The position numbers and the translations under genes were made by a program. A stretch of 64,000 nucleotides of DNA from Pseudoxanthomonas helianthi (GTDB lineage Bacteria; Pseudomonadota; Gammaproteobacteria; Xanthomonadales; Xanthomonadaceae): NCBI RefSeq assembly GCF_017939625.1, contig NZ_JAGKTC010000001.1:652519-716518 (forward strand), read 5' to 3'. The notes under the pieces are model-generated. The model saw nothing but the letters and a program-made list of their open reading frames with translations, was not told where the DNA came from and did no database searches. Shown in pieces: positions 8,408-17,475 of the stretch; position 1 is the first letter of the stretch, and every line of letters begins with the position of its first letter.

Positions 8408-10500
8408 CCCGGAACCTGCCCAAGCATCTCCTCTTCTTCGCCGGCCTCGCCGTCATCTGCTGGATCGCCGCTGGCTACCTTGGCTCGAACCCGCTTGGTG
8501 CGACGGTCGCCCTGGTGATCGGCATCTGCTACGTGGCGGGCGGAATCGAACTGCATCGCTACCAGCGCGCGACCGCTTCGCTCGATGCGGCCGTGGCAGC
8601 CTTGGCCGCGCCGCCATCTTCCCTCGATGCATGGCTGGAGCAGTTGCCTGCGGGTTTGCGCCACGCAGTGCGTCTGCGCATCGAAGGCGCGCGCGCGGCG
8701 CTGCCCGCGCCCACGTTGACGCCCTACCTGATCGGACTGCTCGTATTGCTGGGCATGCTCGGCACGCTGCTGGGCATGATGGCGACCTTGCGCGGCACAG
8801 GCCTGGCGCTGGAAAGCGCGACCGACCTGCAGGCCATCCGCGGTTCGCTGGCCGCGCCGGTGAAGGGACTGGGCTTCGCCTTCGGCACCTCCATCGCCGG
8901 TGTTGCGGCTTCCGCGATGCTGGGCCTGCTCTCTGCGTTGTGCCGGCGCGAACGCTTGCAGGCCGTGCATGCGCTGGACGCGAAGATCGCGACGACTTTG
9001 CATGCCTATTCGCAGACGCACCAGCGCGCGGAAGCCTTCAAGCTGCTGCAACGCCAGACCGAGGCGATGCCGGTCCTGGTCGACCGCCTGCAGGCGATGA
9101 TGGAAACGCTGGAACGCCAGCACTTGGCCGCGGGAGAACGCCTGGTCGCCGACCAGAAGGCTTTCCATGCCCGCACGGAAGCCGTTTACACCCGTCTGGC
9201 GGCGTCGGTGGAACAATCGCTGAAGGCCAGCGTCGCCGAGAGCGCGGGCATCGTCGGCACCACGCTGCAACCGGTGGTCGAAGCGACGATGGCCGGCATC
9301 GCCCGCGAAACCGCCGCGTTGCAGGATGCCGTGCACCAGATGGCGCAGCGGCAGGTCGACGGCTTGTCGACGCATCTGCGCACCGCCACCGACGACATCG
9401 CCGGCCAGTGGAATGTGGCGCTGGAGCGGCAGCAGCAAGCCAATGCATCGCTGTTGCAGGAGCTGCGCGCCACCCAGGACGGCTTCGCCGAAGCCTTCGG
9501 CCAGCGTTCGGAAACCCTGGTCGAAGTCCTGTCGTCGCGCTTCGAATCCGCTGCGTCGCGCGCGTCCGAAGCATGGGACGGCGCGCTGGTACGCCAGAAC
9601 GCCGCGCATGAAGAGCTTTCCGAGCGCAACCGCAATGCGCTGGCCTCGGCCGCCGCGGCATTCGGGCAACAGGCGACCTCGCTGGCCCAGGGCCTGCAGC
9701 AGTCGCATGCCAACTTGCAGGCCGCACTGGAAGCGCGCGAACAGGAGCGCCTGTCCGCCTGGTCGGGGACGCTGGCCGCGATGACCGCGGAACTGGACCG
9801 CAACTGGCGCCAGGCCGGCGACGCCGCCAGCGAACGCCAACGCGAGATCTGCGACACCCTGGCCCGCACCGCGAGCGATATCTCGGCGCAATCACAGGCC
9901 CACGCCCGCGACACCATCGCCGAGATTTCCCGATTGGTGCAGGCCGCTTCGGAAGCACCGAAGGCCGCCGCCGACGTCGTCGCGGAACTGCGCCAGAAAC
10001 TTTCCGACAGCATGGTGCGCGACACCGCGATGCTGGAAGAGCGCAGCCGCCTGCTGGGCACGCTGGAGACCCTGCTCGACGCGGTCAACCACGCCTCCAC
10101 CGAACAGCGCACCGCGGTCGATGCGCTGGTGGCCACGTCGGCGGACCTGCTCGAGCGCGTGGGCAACCGCCTGGCCGAACGCGTCGAAGCCGAAACCGCG
10201 CGGCTCGATACCGCGGCGGCACAAATCACCGGCAGCGTGGTCGAGGTCGCCAGCCTCGGCGAAGCCTTCGGTGCGGCCGTGCATGCGTTCGGGCAATCGA
10301 ACGAAGCGCTGATGGAACGCTTGGACCGCATCGGCGGCGCACTGGACCAGTCCCTGTCCCGCAGCGACGAACAACTTGCCTACTACGTTGCTCAGGCCCG
10401 CGAAGTCATCGACCTCAGCCTGCTGTCGCAGAAGCAGATCATCGACGACCTGCAACGGCTCGGCGGCCAGCGCACGCTGGTGGACAGCGAGGCGGCATGA
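8404..10500 (+). CDS. DUF802 protein: MotA/ZorA-like membrane protein with long coiled-coil tail
   Basis: This 698-residue protein has four predicted transmembrane helices in two pairs: residues about 9-27 and 31-48, then 108-128 and 155-180. The second pair resembles the MotA/TolQ/ExbB core: LLGMLGTLLGMMATLRG, then GLGFAFGTSIAGVAASAMLG. The remaining 500 residues are almost entirely helical and rich in Ala, Glu, Gln and Arg with heptad character, so a long cytoplasmic coiled coil is likely. This topology is that of ZorA-type proton-channel subunits. The start overlaps the DUF3348 stop, and the stop overlaps the next start (ATGA on both sides). DUF802 itself has no assigned function. The motor relationship is an inference from topology, motifs and partner gene. 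Confidence 0.85.
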   Translation: MTRNLPKHLLFFAGLAVICWIAAGYLGSNPLGATVALVIGICYVAGGIELHRYQRATASLDAAVAALAAPPSSLDAWLEQLPAGLRHAVRLRIEGARAALPAPTLTPYLIGLLVLLGMLGTLLGMMATLRGTGLALESATDLQAIRGSLAAPVKGLGFAFGTSIAGVAASAMLGLLSALCRRERLQAVHALDAKIATTLHAYSQTHQRAEAFKLLQRQTEAMPVLVDRLQAMMETLERQHLAAGERLVADQKAFHARTEAVYTRLAASVEQSLKASVAESAGIVGTTLQPVVEATMAGIARETAALQDAVHQMAQRQVDGLSTHLRTATDDIAGQWNVALERQQQANASLLQELRATQDGFAEAFGQRSETLVEVLSSRFESAASRASEAWDGALVRQNAAHEELSERNRNALASAAAAFGQQATSLAQGLQQSHANLQAALEAREQERLSAWSGTLAAMTAELDRNWRQAGDAASERQREICDTLARTASDISAQSQAHARDTIAEISRLVQAASEAPKAAADVVAELRQKLSDSMVRDTAMLEERSRLLGTLETLLDAVNHASTEQRTAVDALVATSADLLERVGNRLAERVEAETARLDTAAAQITGSVVEVASLGEAFGAAVHAFGQSNEALMERLDRIGGALDQSLSRSDEQLAYYVAQAREVIDLSLLSQKQIIDDLQRLGGQRTLVDSEAA

Positions 10501-11147
10501 GCGACGAGATCGAACTCGACGCCGATTCGGCGACCCCGGTGTGGGCCGCGTTCGGCGACCTGATGTCGGTGCTGGTCGGCGCATTCGCGCTGCTGCTGGT
10601 CGGCCTGATCGGCGTGCAGTTGCAGCTGTCGCACCGGTTGGACCAGGAAATGCGCCAGCGCCAGCTCGACGAACAGAGCCGGCGCACGCTGGAGCAGGTG
10701 CTGGCCGAACCCTTGGCCGAAGGCCGCATCACCCTGGTCGACGGGCGCATCGGCATCCGCGGCAACGTGCTGTTCGCGCTGAACTCGGACCAGCTGCAGC
10801 CCGAAGGCCGGGCGCTGCTGAAAAGCCTGGCCCGACCGCTGGCCGGCTACCTGCGCACGCGCGACGAAGCCCTGATGATCAGCGGCTTCACCGACGATCG
10901 TGCGGTGCGCGCCGGCAGCCGCGACTTCGCCGACAACTGGGAACTCTCCGCACAGCGTGCGCTGACGGTGACGCGCACCCTGGTCGACGATGGCGTACCC
11001 GCGTCTTCGGTGTTCGCCGCGGCTTTCGGTTCCCAGCAGCCGCTGGAGTCGAATGCGAACGAAGCGGGGCGCGCCAGGAACCGGCGCGTGGAGATTGCGC
11101 CGGTGCCACGATTGACGAAGGCGAAGGCCGTCGCGCATGAGCGGTGA
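10497..11147 (+). CDS. OmpA/MotB-like peptidoglycan-binding partner (ZorB-like)
   Basis: The 216-residue protein has one N-terminal transmembrane helix (about 22-43). It is preceded by WAAFGDLMSVLVG, which puts Asp21 at the helix start, where MotB/ZorB proteins carry the proton-accepting aspartate. A short helical linker leads to an OmpA-family domain (about 75-205). Its signatures are ISGFTDDRAV, NWELSAQRALTVTRTL and GRARNRRVEI, the last two being the peptidoglycan-contacting pattern. Such proteins act as stators anchored to the cell wall. The 4-bp overlap with the DUF802 gene suggests a stoichiometric complex with that MotA-like protein. Confidence 0.88.
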   Translation: MSDEIELDADSATPVWAAFGDLMSVLVGAFALLLVGLIGVQLQLSHRLDQEMRQRQLDEQSRRTLEQVLAEPLAEGRITLVDGRIGIRGNVLFALNSDQLQPEGRALLKSLARPLAGYLRTRDEALMISGFTDDRAVRAGSRDFADNWELSAQRALTVTRTLVDDGVPASSVFAAAFGSQQPLESNANEAGRARNRRVEIAPVPRLTKAKAVAHER

Positions 11148-11757
11148 CGGCTCCCCTGCCCGCCCATCCGCGCAACGCGTCGAAGGGCGCGGTGCATCGA
11201 CACGGCAACGCGTGATCGAGGCGATGGAACGCCGTGCCGCGAACCTGCAAGGTGCCGCGAAACAAGACGTGCTGGCCCGGCTCTCCGCGCTGGCGGCTGC
11301 GGCGCCCTCACCTGTCGATTCTGCAGCCGATCGCGCTGCCGCGCCGGCATCGCAAGGTAGCCTGCGCATGCTGCTCGAGCACATCGCGACGCATTCGCGA
11401 ACATCCGATGGCGGTCCGGATACGGAGCCGCTTGCGATCACCCGGTCGAACGTTCCGCCGATGGATGTCCTGGGCGAGGCCAGGCAACTCTGGTCCCGAC
11501 TACGCAGCGAAACTCAAGCGCGGGAAGCGCTTGCCGCCGAGCCCACGGGCGCCGGCCCGCTCAACTCCGCCCAGCTGGTGCATCGCGCGTTGAAGCTGAT
11601 GCGCGACACCTCGCCCGAGTACCTGCGCCACTTCCTGTCGTACGCGGATGCGCTGTCCTGGCTCGCGGAAATCGTCCCGGATCCCGGAAAAACACCCGCC
11701 GCGCCCGTCAGAAGCCGCGCCCGGAGCAAACCGAAACAGACGCGGCAACGGTCCTGA
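11137..11757 (+). CDS. DUF2894 family protein, last gene of motor-like cassette
   Basis: The 206-residue protein is soluble and mostly helical. It begins MSGDGSPARPSAQRV and has the conserved C-terminal core ALKLMRDTSPEYLRHFLSYADALSWLA before a basic tail. It matches the DUF2894 family, which is repeatedly encoded beside DUF802/OmpA genes in Xanthomonads and Burkholderiales. No function is known. The 11-bp overlap with the OmpA-like gene indicates co-translation. It ends 12 bp from the convergent symporter gene and closes the four-gene unit. The PEYLRHFLSYAD block and the lack of a signal suggest a cytoplasmic partner of the coiled tail, which is only an inference. Confidence 0.8.
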   Translation: MSGDGSPARPSAQRVEGRGASTRQRVIEAMERRAANLQGAAKQDVLARLSALAAAAPSPVDSAADRAAAPASQGSLRMLLEHIATHSRTSDGGPDTEPLAITRSNVPPMDVLGEARQLWSRLRSETQAREALAAEPTGAGPLNSAQLVHRALKLMRDTSPEYLRHFLSYADALSWLAEIVPDPGKTPAAPVRSRARSKPKQTRQRS

Positions 11758-11769
11758 CGCCTGCCGGAT

Positions 11770-13332
11770 TCACCAGAACGACGCGTACAGCGCCACCAGG
11801 ATGGCGACCACGGCCAGGGCGCCGATGTTGAACGCGCCGCTGGTGCGGTAATCGACGTCGTGGGTTTGCACGATGTCCTTCTCCGGGCGGTGCGGCGTCG
11901 CCAGCGACACGACCACGGCCAGCGCCAGTGCGAGCAGGAAGACCAGGCCCATGCGGTCCATGAAGGGTAGTTCGGGGACGAACCTCTTCAACGCGATCGA
12001 CAGCACGAACGAACCGATCGCCGCGGACAACGCGCCGGCTTCGTTGGCGCGTTTCCAGAACAGGCCCAGCACGAAGATCACCACGATGCCCGGAGTGAAG
12101 AAGCCGGTGTACTCCTGGATGTACTGGAAGGCCTGGTCGAAGCTGCCCAGCAGCGGCTTGGCGGTCACGATGCCGAGCAGCACCGCGACCACGGCGGCGA
12201 TGCGGCCGACCCGCACCAGTTTCGCCTGGTCGGCGCCGGCGTTGCGCTTGGCGTAGAAGTCGAGGGTGAAGATGGTCGCCACCGAATTGATCTTCGAGGC
12301 CAGCGAGGCGACGATCGCCGCGACCAGCGCAGCGAACACCAGGCCGAGGATGCCGGTGGGCAGCAGGCGCATCATCGTCGGGTAGGCCTGGTCGGGCTTG
12401 TCCAGTCCCGGCGCCAGCACCACCGCGGCGATGCCCGGCAGCACCACGATCACCGGCATCAGCAACTTGAGGAAGGCGGCGAACAGCACGCCCTTCTGCG
12501 CTTCGCCGATGTCCTTCGCGGCCAAGGCGCGCTGGATGATGTACTGGTTGAAGCCCCAGTAGCTGATGTTGGCGATCCACATGCCGCCCACGAGCACGCT
12601 CAGGCCCGGCAGGTCCTTGTAGAAGGGATTGTCCTTGTCGAGGATCATCTGGAAGTGCTCGGGATGCGCGGCCCACAGTTTGTGGAAACCGGCGACGATG
12701 CCCGCGCCTTCGCCGATCCGGTCCAGGGTCAGCGCCGCCACCAGCAACCCACCCAGCACCAGCAGTGACACCTGCACGATGTCGGTCAGCGCCACCGCCT
12801 TCAGGCCGCCGTACAACTGGTAGGCCAGCGCGAACATGCCGATCAGCGCCAGCGCCAGCATCTGGTCCATGCCGGTGACCTTGCTGACCGCGATCGCGCC
12901 CAGCCACAGGATCGAGGTCAGGTTCACGAACACGTACAGGCCCAGCCAGAACACCGCCATCAGCGTGCGGATGCGGTTGCCGTAACGCTGCTCGAGGAAC
13001 TGCGGCATGGTGTAGATGCCGTTGCGCAGGAACACCGGCAGGAACCACTTGCCGACGATCAGCAGGGTCGCCGCCGACATCCATTCGTACGAGGCGATCG
13101 CCAGGCCGATGGCATAGCCGGAACCCGACATGCCGACGATCTGTTCGGCCGAAATGTTGGCAGCGATCAGCGAAGCGCCGATCGCCCACCACGGCAACGA
13201 CTTGCTGGCCAGGAAGTAGTCCTTGGCGTCCTTGCTGTGGCCGGCCTTCTCGCGCGATACCCATTGCGCCAGCGCGAACACGCCGGCCAGGTAGACCAGC
13301 ACGATGGCGATATCCAGTGTCGACAGACCCAT
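11770..13332 (-). CDS. SSS-family sodium/sugar symporter
   Basis: This 520-residue protein has about 14 predicted transmembrane helices and the sodium:solute symporter signatures: NISAEQIVGMSGSGYAIGLA near residue 60-80 and NSVATIFTLDFYAKR in the C-terminal half. It resembles SGLT-type glucose/galactose transporters (vSGLT class), which couple Na+ to hexose or pentose uptake across the inner membrane. It is the last gene of the minus-strand xyloglucan locus, 41 bp after the GH3 beta-glucosidase. Glucose, galactose or xylose released in the periplasm is the likely cargo. GGAAGG precedes the start at 13332. The exact sugar is inferred from context. Confidence 0.9.
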   Translation of the reverse strand: MGLSTLDIAIVLVYLAGVFALAQWVSREKAGHSKDAKDYFLASKSLPWWAIGASLIAANISAEQIVGMSGSGYAIGLAIASYEWMSAATLLIVGKWFLPVFLRNGIYTMPQFLEQRYGNRIRTLMAVFWLGLYVFVNLTSILWLGAIAVSKVTGMDQMLALALIGMFALAYQLYGGLKAVALTDIVQVSLLVLGGLLVAALTLDRIGEGAGIVAGFHKLWAAHPEHFQMILDKDNPFYKDLPGLSVLVGGMWIANISYWGFNQYIIQRALAAKDIGEAQKGVLFAAFLKLLMPVIVVLPGIAAVVLAPGLDKPDQAYPTMMRLLPTGILGLVFAALVAAIVASLASKINSVATIFTLDFYAKRNAGADQAKLVRVGRIAAVVAVLLGIVTAKPLLGSFDQAFQYIQEYTGFFTPGIVVIFVLGLFWKRANEAGALSAAIGSFVLSIALKRFVPELPFMDRMGLVFLLALALAVVVSLATPHRPEKDIVQTHDVDYRTSGAFNIGALAVVAILVALYASFW

Positions 13333-13372
13333 GCCGCCTTCCCCTGTTGTTATCGATGGCGCGAAAGCCCGG

Positions 13373-15931
13373 TCACTTGACCGGGCAATCCACGGTGACT
13401 TCCGCTTCGTTCAACGCGCCCAGCGCGATGCGCGATACCGACAGGTCCAACGCCGCCGCACTTTCCAGCACCGGCAGTTGCACCAGTTTGCCGACGTCGG
13501 CGCCGGCCACGGCAAAGCACTTCAGCGGCACGCCCACCACCTTCCACTGCCCTTGCGGCAGCGAGGCCAGGGTCTTGCGCAGGTCGACGCGACCCGAGCA
13601 ACCTTCCCCGCAGCCCACCCCCAGCCAGACCGGCGCGGTGATCGCGCTGTCGCGACGCAGGGTCAGTTGCAGTTGCACATCGCCGTTGCTTTCGCGGGTG
13701 ACATCGATCGGCGTGGCCGATGCCAGCACCCAACGCGCGGCCTGCGCGCCCGACCATTGCAGGCGGCGTGCGTCTTCCTGCGCCTTGTGGTCGACCGCGC
13801 TGAGCTTGAGGCTGCCATCGGCCAGCGCCACCGGCATGGTGGTCGCCGGCATGTTGGCCTGCGAGGCGCTGGACAGTTGCAGCGCCAGACCGATGGCCGG
13901 CTTGCCCTTGGCGAAGTACACGCCACTGGCCGACTGCTCGCCGGTGATGCCGGACTCTTCCGGCAACGGCGCAAGGTCGCCCTCGTCGGCATAGGTCAGG
14001 CCGTAGCCGAACTTGAACTGCGGGTCGTAATCCTTCTGCCCCACGTTGTTGGCGTATTGCGTCGCGGTACGCGGCCAGCTGAAGCTCAGCTTGCCCTTGA
14101 AGTCGTGCTGCACGCTGCCATCGGCCTTGCGCAACAACACGTCGGCGATGCCCGCGCCTTCGGAACCGGGCAGCCACGCCGCGACGAACGCATCGGCGGC
14201 GTTGATCTCGCGGTTCACCCACAACGGACGTCCGCTGAGGAACACCGCGACCACCGGGATGCCTTCCGCCTTCAGCCGCTTGATCAACGCCAAGTCGGCA
14301 TCGTTGCCCGGCTTGTACGACAGGTTCGGGATGTCGCCCTGGAATTCGGCGTACGGATCCTCGCCGAACACCACCACGGCCACGTCGGGCTTCGCCTTGT
14401 ACTTGCCGTCCACCGCCAGTTCGGTGGTTCCGCCGGCGGCCTTCGCCTGCGCGGCGATGCCTTCGTAGATGGTGTCGGCGTTGGGGAAGTCCTTGCGCGT
14501 GGTGCCGGTACCCTGCCAGTTCAGGGTCCAGCCGCCGGCCTGCTTGCCGACGCTGTCGGCGCCGTCGCCAGCGACCAGGATGCGTTGCTTCGGCGACAGC
14601 GGCAGCAGGCCCGCGTTGTTCTTCAGCAGCACCAGCGACTCGCGCACCGCCTGCCGCGCGACAGCACGGTGCTCGGGCGCACCGAGCAGCGCGAACTGGC
14701 CACCGACCGTGCGCGCGGACGGCTTGCCGGCTTCGAACAGGCCCAGGCGGAACTTCACCCGCAGGATGCGCGCGACCGCTTCGTCCAGCCGCGCCTGGCT
14801 GATCTTGCCGGCCTTCACCGCGGCCAGCGTGGATTCGTAGAAACCCTTCCAGCTGTCGGGCGCCATGGCCATGTCGAGGCCGGCGTTGATCGTCGCCGGG
14901 CAATCGGTGGCGGTGCAGCCCTTGACCTGGCCGTGCCCGTTCCAGTCGCCGACCACGAAACCGCCGAAGTGCATGCGTCCCTTCAGCACTTCGGTCAGCA
15001 GGTGCCGGTTGCCGTGCATCTTCTCGCCGTTGACGCTGTTGAACGAGGCCATCACCGTCTGCGCGCCGGCGGCGATGGCCGGCGGATAACCGGCGCCATG
15101 GATGCGCGCCAGGGTCGCTTCGTCGACGGCGGTATCGCCCTGGTCCTTGCCGTTGCTGGTACCGCCATCGCCGAGGAAGTGCTTGACCGAGGCGATGACG
15201 TGGCGACCGTCGAGGAATGCGGGCGACCCGACCTTGCCCTGCAACCCCTCGACCATCGCACCGGCGTAGCTCGCGACCACGTCGGGCGATTCGGAATAGC
15301 CTTCATAGCTGCGCCCCCAGCGATCGTCCTGCGGCACCGCCACGGTCGGCGCGAACGCCCACTCCATGCCGGTGGCACGGGTTTCGATGGCGGTGACTTC
15401 GCCGATCCTGCGCATCAGCTCAGGGTCGCGCATCGCGCCCAGGCCGATGTTGTGCGGGAACAGCGTCGCGCCGACGATGTTGCTCTGCCCGTGCACCGCG
15501 TCGATGCCGAACAGGATCGGAATCGCCTTGCCGCCGCCCGAGGTGTCCATCGATGCGGCGTAATACGCATCGGCCAGGGCCAGCCACTGCGCCGGGCTGG
15601 CGTCGTACTTGCCGCCCGGGTCGGAATTGCCGCCGGCCAGCACCGAGCCGAGCCGGTACTTGCGCACGTCTTCGGGGGTCAGGCTGGCGATGTCGCCCTG
15701 CACCAGCTGCCCGACTTTTTCTTCCACCGTCATCGTCGCCAGCAAGTCGGCGATGCGCTTCTCGAGGGCCGGGTCTTCGGCCAATGGCCATTTCACCTCC
15801 GGCCACGGCGACGACGGTGCGGCGGCCTGGGTCGCCGCAGGTCCGTGTTCGGGCTGGCAGGACACCAGGGCCAGTGCGACCAGGACGGCCAGGGCAGGCT
15901 TGCGGAGGGGTATGCGCTTCATGGGTTTCAT
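13373..15931 (-). CDS. GH3 beta-glucosidase (exo-1,4-beta-glucosidase type), lipoprotein
   Basis: The protein has 852 residues. The N-terminus MKPMKRIPLRKPALAVLVAL ends in the lipobox LVSC, so it is probably a lipoprotein. The GH3 TIM-barrel domain follows (EEKVGQLVQGDI; FGIDAVHGQSN), with Asp329 in GFVVGDWNGHG as the expected nucleophile. The second GH3 domain (AGDGADSVGKQAGGWTL; VVVFGEDPYAE) and a C-terminal beta-domain with paired cysteines complete it. This is the ExoP/CelD-like branch, which removes beta-1,4-glucose. In this locus it should trim the glucan backbone of xyloglucan oligosaccharides. The start overlaps the upstream MFS stop (ATGA), which indicates translational coupling. Confidence 0.94.
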   Translation of the reverse strand: MKPMKRIPLRKPALAVLVALALVSCQPEHGPAATQAAAPSSPWPEVKWPLAEDPALEKRIADLLATMTVEEKVGQLVQGDIASLTPEDVRKYRLGSVLAGGNSDPGGKYDASPAQWLALADAYYAASMDTSGGGKAIPILFGIDAVHGQSNIVGATLFPHNIGLGAMRDPELMRRIGEVTAIETRATGMEWAFAPTVAVPQDDRWGRSYEGYSESPDVVASYAGAMVEGLQGKVGSPAFLDGRHVIASVKHFLGDGGTSNGKDQGDTAVDEATLARIHGAGYPPAIAAGAQTVMASFNSVNGEKMHGNRHLLTEVLKGRMHFGGFVVGDWNGHGQVKGCTATDCPATINAGLDMAMAPDSWKGFYESTLAAVKAGKISQARLDEAVARILRVKFRLGLFEAGKPSARTVGGQFALLGAPEHRAVARQAVRESLVLLKNNAGLLPLSPKQRILVAGDGADSVGKQAGGWTLNWQGTGTTRKDFPNADTIYEGIAAQAKAAGGTTELAVDGKYKAKPDVAVVVFGEDPYAEFQGDIPNLSYKPGNDADLALIKRLKAEGIPVVAVFLSGRPLWVNREINAADAFVAAWLPGSEGAGIADVLLRKADGSVQHDFKGKLSFSWPRTATQYANNVGQKDYDPQFKFGYGLTYADEGDLAPLPEESGITGEQSASGVYFAKGKPAIGLALQLSSASQANMPATTMPVALADGSLKLSAVDHKAQEDARRLQWSGAQAARWVLASATPIDVTRESNGDVQLQLTLRRDSAITAPVWLGVGCGEGCSGRVDLRKTLASLPQGQWKVVGVPLKCFAVAGADVGKLVQLPVLESAAALDLSVSRIALGALNEAEVTVDCPVK

Positions 15932-17367
15932 CCTTCCATCTGCTCCAGTTCCTTGCCCTTGGTTTCGTGGATGAACCGCCGCACCAGGAAGTAGCTGATC
16001 ACCGCGCAAACCGCGTAGAAGGTGTAGCTGGCGGCCAGGCCCAGGCCCGACGCCATCAGGGGGAAACTCTGCGCGATGAGGTAGTTGGCGAACCACTGGG
16101 CGAAGCCGCACACCGCCAGCGCCGAGCCGCGGATCTGGTTCGGGAACATCTCGCCCAGCATCACCCACATCACCGGACCCCAGGAGACGTTGAAGAAGAT
16201 CACGTAGAGGTTGGCGGCGATCACCGCGACCACGCCCATCTGCTGCGAAAGCACCAACTTGCCCGCCGGGTCGAGGGTGCCCTGGCTGAAGGCATAGACC
16301 ATCGCGAACAGCGTGACCGCCATGCCTGCCGAACCGATCAGCAGCAGCGGCTTGCGGCCGATCCTGTCGATCACCGCGATGGTGACGAAACAGGCCGCGA
16401 TCGACACCACGCCGGAGCCGATGTTGATCAGCAGCGAGTCGGCCTCGGTGAAGCCGGCAAGCTGCCACAGCGTCGACCCGTAGTAGAAGATCACGTTGAT
16501 GCCCACGAGCTGCTGGAATACCGCCAGCAGCAGCCCGGCCCAGACGATGGCGCGGATGCCGAGGAAACCACGGCCTCCGGCAGGCGTCAGCACGTCGCTC
16601 AGGCGCGGCCGGTGGTCGGCCAGGAAACTGGCCTTGATCTCGTCGAGCTTGGTGGCCGCTTCGGCAGGGCCCAGCAGGCTGACGAGCACCGCGCTGGCTT
16701 CCTCGTGCCGACCCTTGGAGACGAGATAGCGCGGGCTCTCCGGAATGAAGAACAGCGTGATCAGGAACACCGCCGCCGGGATCGCCTGCATCAGGTACAT
16801 CCAGCGCCACGCTTCGATCCCGCCCCAGAACGGCTGGGTCGAACTGCCCGCAGCCGCCGCGAGGTAGTAATTGACCACGAAGGCCAGGGTGAGGCCCGTG
16901 ATGATCATGATCTGCTGGGCCGTGGTCATCCGGCCGCGGATGGCCGCCGGCGCGACTTCGGAAATATAGGCGGGCGAAAGCACCGAGGCGGCGCCCACGG
17001 CCATGCCGCCGAGGATGCGCGCGAAGACGAAGAGGGAATGGTTGTGGGCCAGGCCCTGGATGACCGCCCCGATGAGGAACAGGACGGCGGCCAGCCGCAT
17101 CACGTTGCGACGCCCCATGCGGTCGGCCAGCGTGCCGGCGAAGAACGCACCGATGACGCAGCCGATCAGCAGCGAGCCGACGGTGAAGCCCAGGCCGGCC
17201 TCATCCAGGGCGAAGGCGCTCTGGAGGCCGGGCTGGGTGCCGTTGACCGCACCGCTGTCGTAGCCGAAAAGCAGGCCGCCGATGGTGGCGACACAGCTGA
17301 TGAGGACGACGAATGCCGTATTTTCCGCGCTCGTGGACGCGGTCTTGCCAAGCGAGCCGTTGTTCAT
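15928..17367 (-). CDS. MFS sugar porter (XylE/GalP type)
   Basis: The 479-residue protein has 12 predicted membrane helices and the sugar-porter signatures: GYDSGAVNGTQPGL in helix 1, DRMGRRNVMRL in the first loop, PESPRYLVSKGRHEEA after helix 6, DRIGRKPLL in the second half and HETKGKELEQ at the end. These proteins carry out proton-coupled uptake of xylose, glucose or galactose. It lies between xylA and GH3 in the xyloglucan operon, so xylose or glucose is the best guess. The start at 17367 gives the normal MNNGSLGK cytoplasmic tail. The open frame continues upstream to 17460, but those residues are basic and atypical. The stop overlaps the GH3 start. Confidence 0.92.
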   Translation of the reverse strand: MNNGSLGKTASTSAENTAFVVLISCVATIGGLLFGYDSGAVNGTQPGLQSAFALDEAGLGFTVGSLLIGCVIGAFFAGTLADRMGRRNVMRLAAVLFLIGAVIQGLAHNHSLFVFARILGGMAVGAASVLSPAYISEVAPAAIRGRMTTAQQIMIITGLTLAFVVNYYLAAAAGSSTQPFWGGIEAWRWMYLMQAIPAAVFLITLFFIPESPRYLVSKGRHEEASAVLVSLLGPAEAATKLDEIKASFLADHRPRLSDVLTPAGGRGFLGIRAIVWAGLLLAVFQQLVGINVIFYYGSTLWQLAGFTEADSLLINIGSGVVSIAACFVTIAVIDRIGRKPLLLIGSAGMAVTLFAMVYAFSQGTLDPAGKLVLSQQMGVVAVIAANLYVIFFNVSWGPVMWVMLGEMFPNQIRGSALAVCGFAQWFANYLIAQSFPLMASGLGLAASYTFYAVCAVISYFLVRRFIHETKGKELEQMEG

Positions 17368-17400
17368 GCTGGAGTGCCTGTATGTCGTTGTGGAAACCTC

Positions 17401-17423
17401 GCAACCGCGACGCGCGCGATTGC
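17401..17423 (-). promoter_or_regulatory. Hairpin between xylA and the MFS porter gene
   Basis: On the minus-strand transcript, GCAATCGCG and CGCGGTTGC can pair over nine positions (one G-U wobble) around a 5-nt loop. It sits in the 108-bp gap between the xylA stop and the porter start. There is no following U-run. It may be a partial terminator or an RNA-processing element that separates expression of the two genes. Confidence 0.35.
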
Positions 17424-17475
17424 CCCTCTCCTCTTCCAACCATTCCCCCTGCCTACGCAAGGAAAGGGGCTTGCA

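Noticed and set aside
13304-15994. An 896-codon plus-strand frame opposite GH3
   Set aside because: Antisense to an intact GH3 gene with lipobox and nucleophile. Low-complexity composition.
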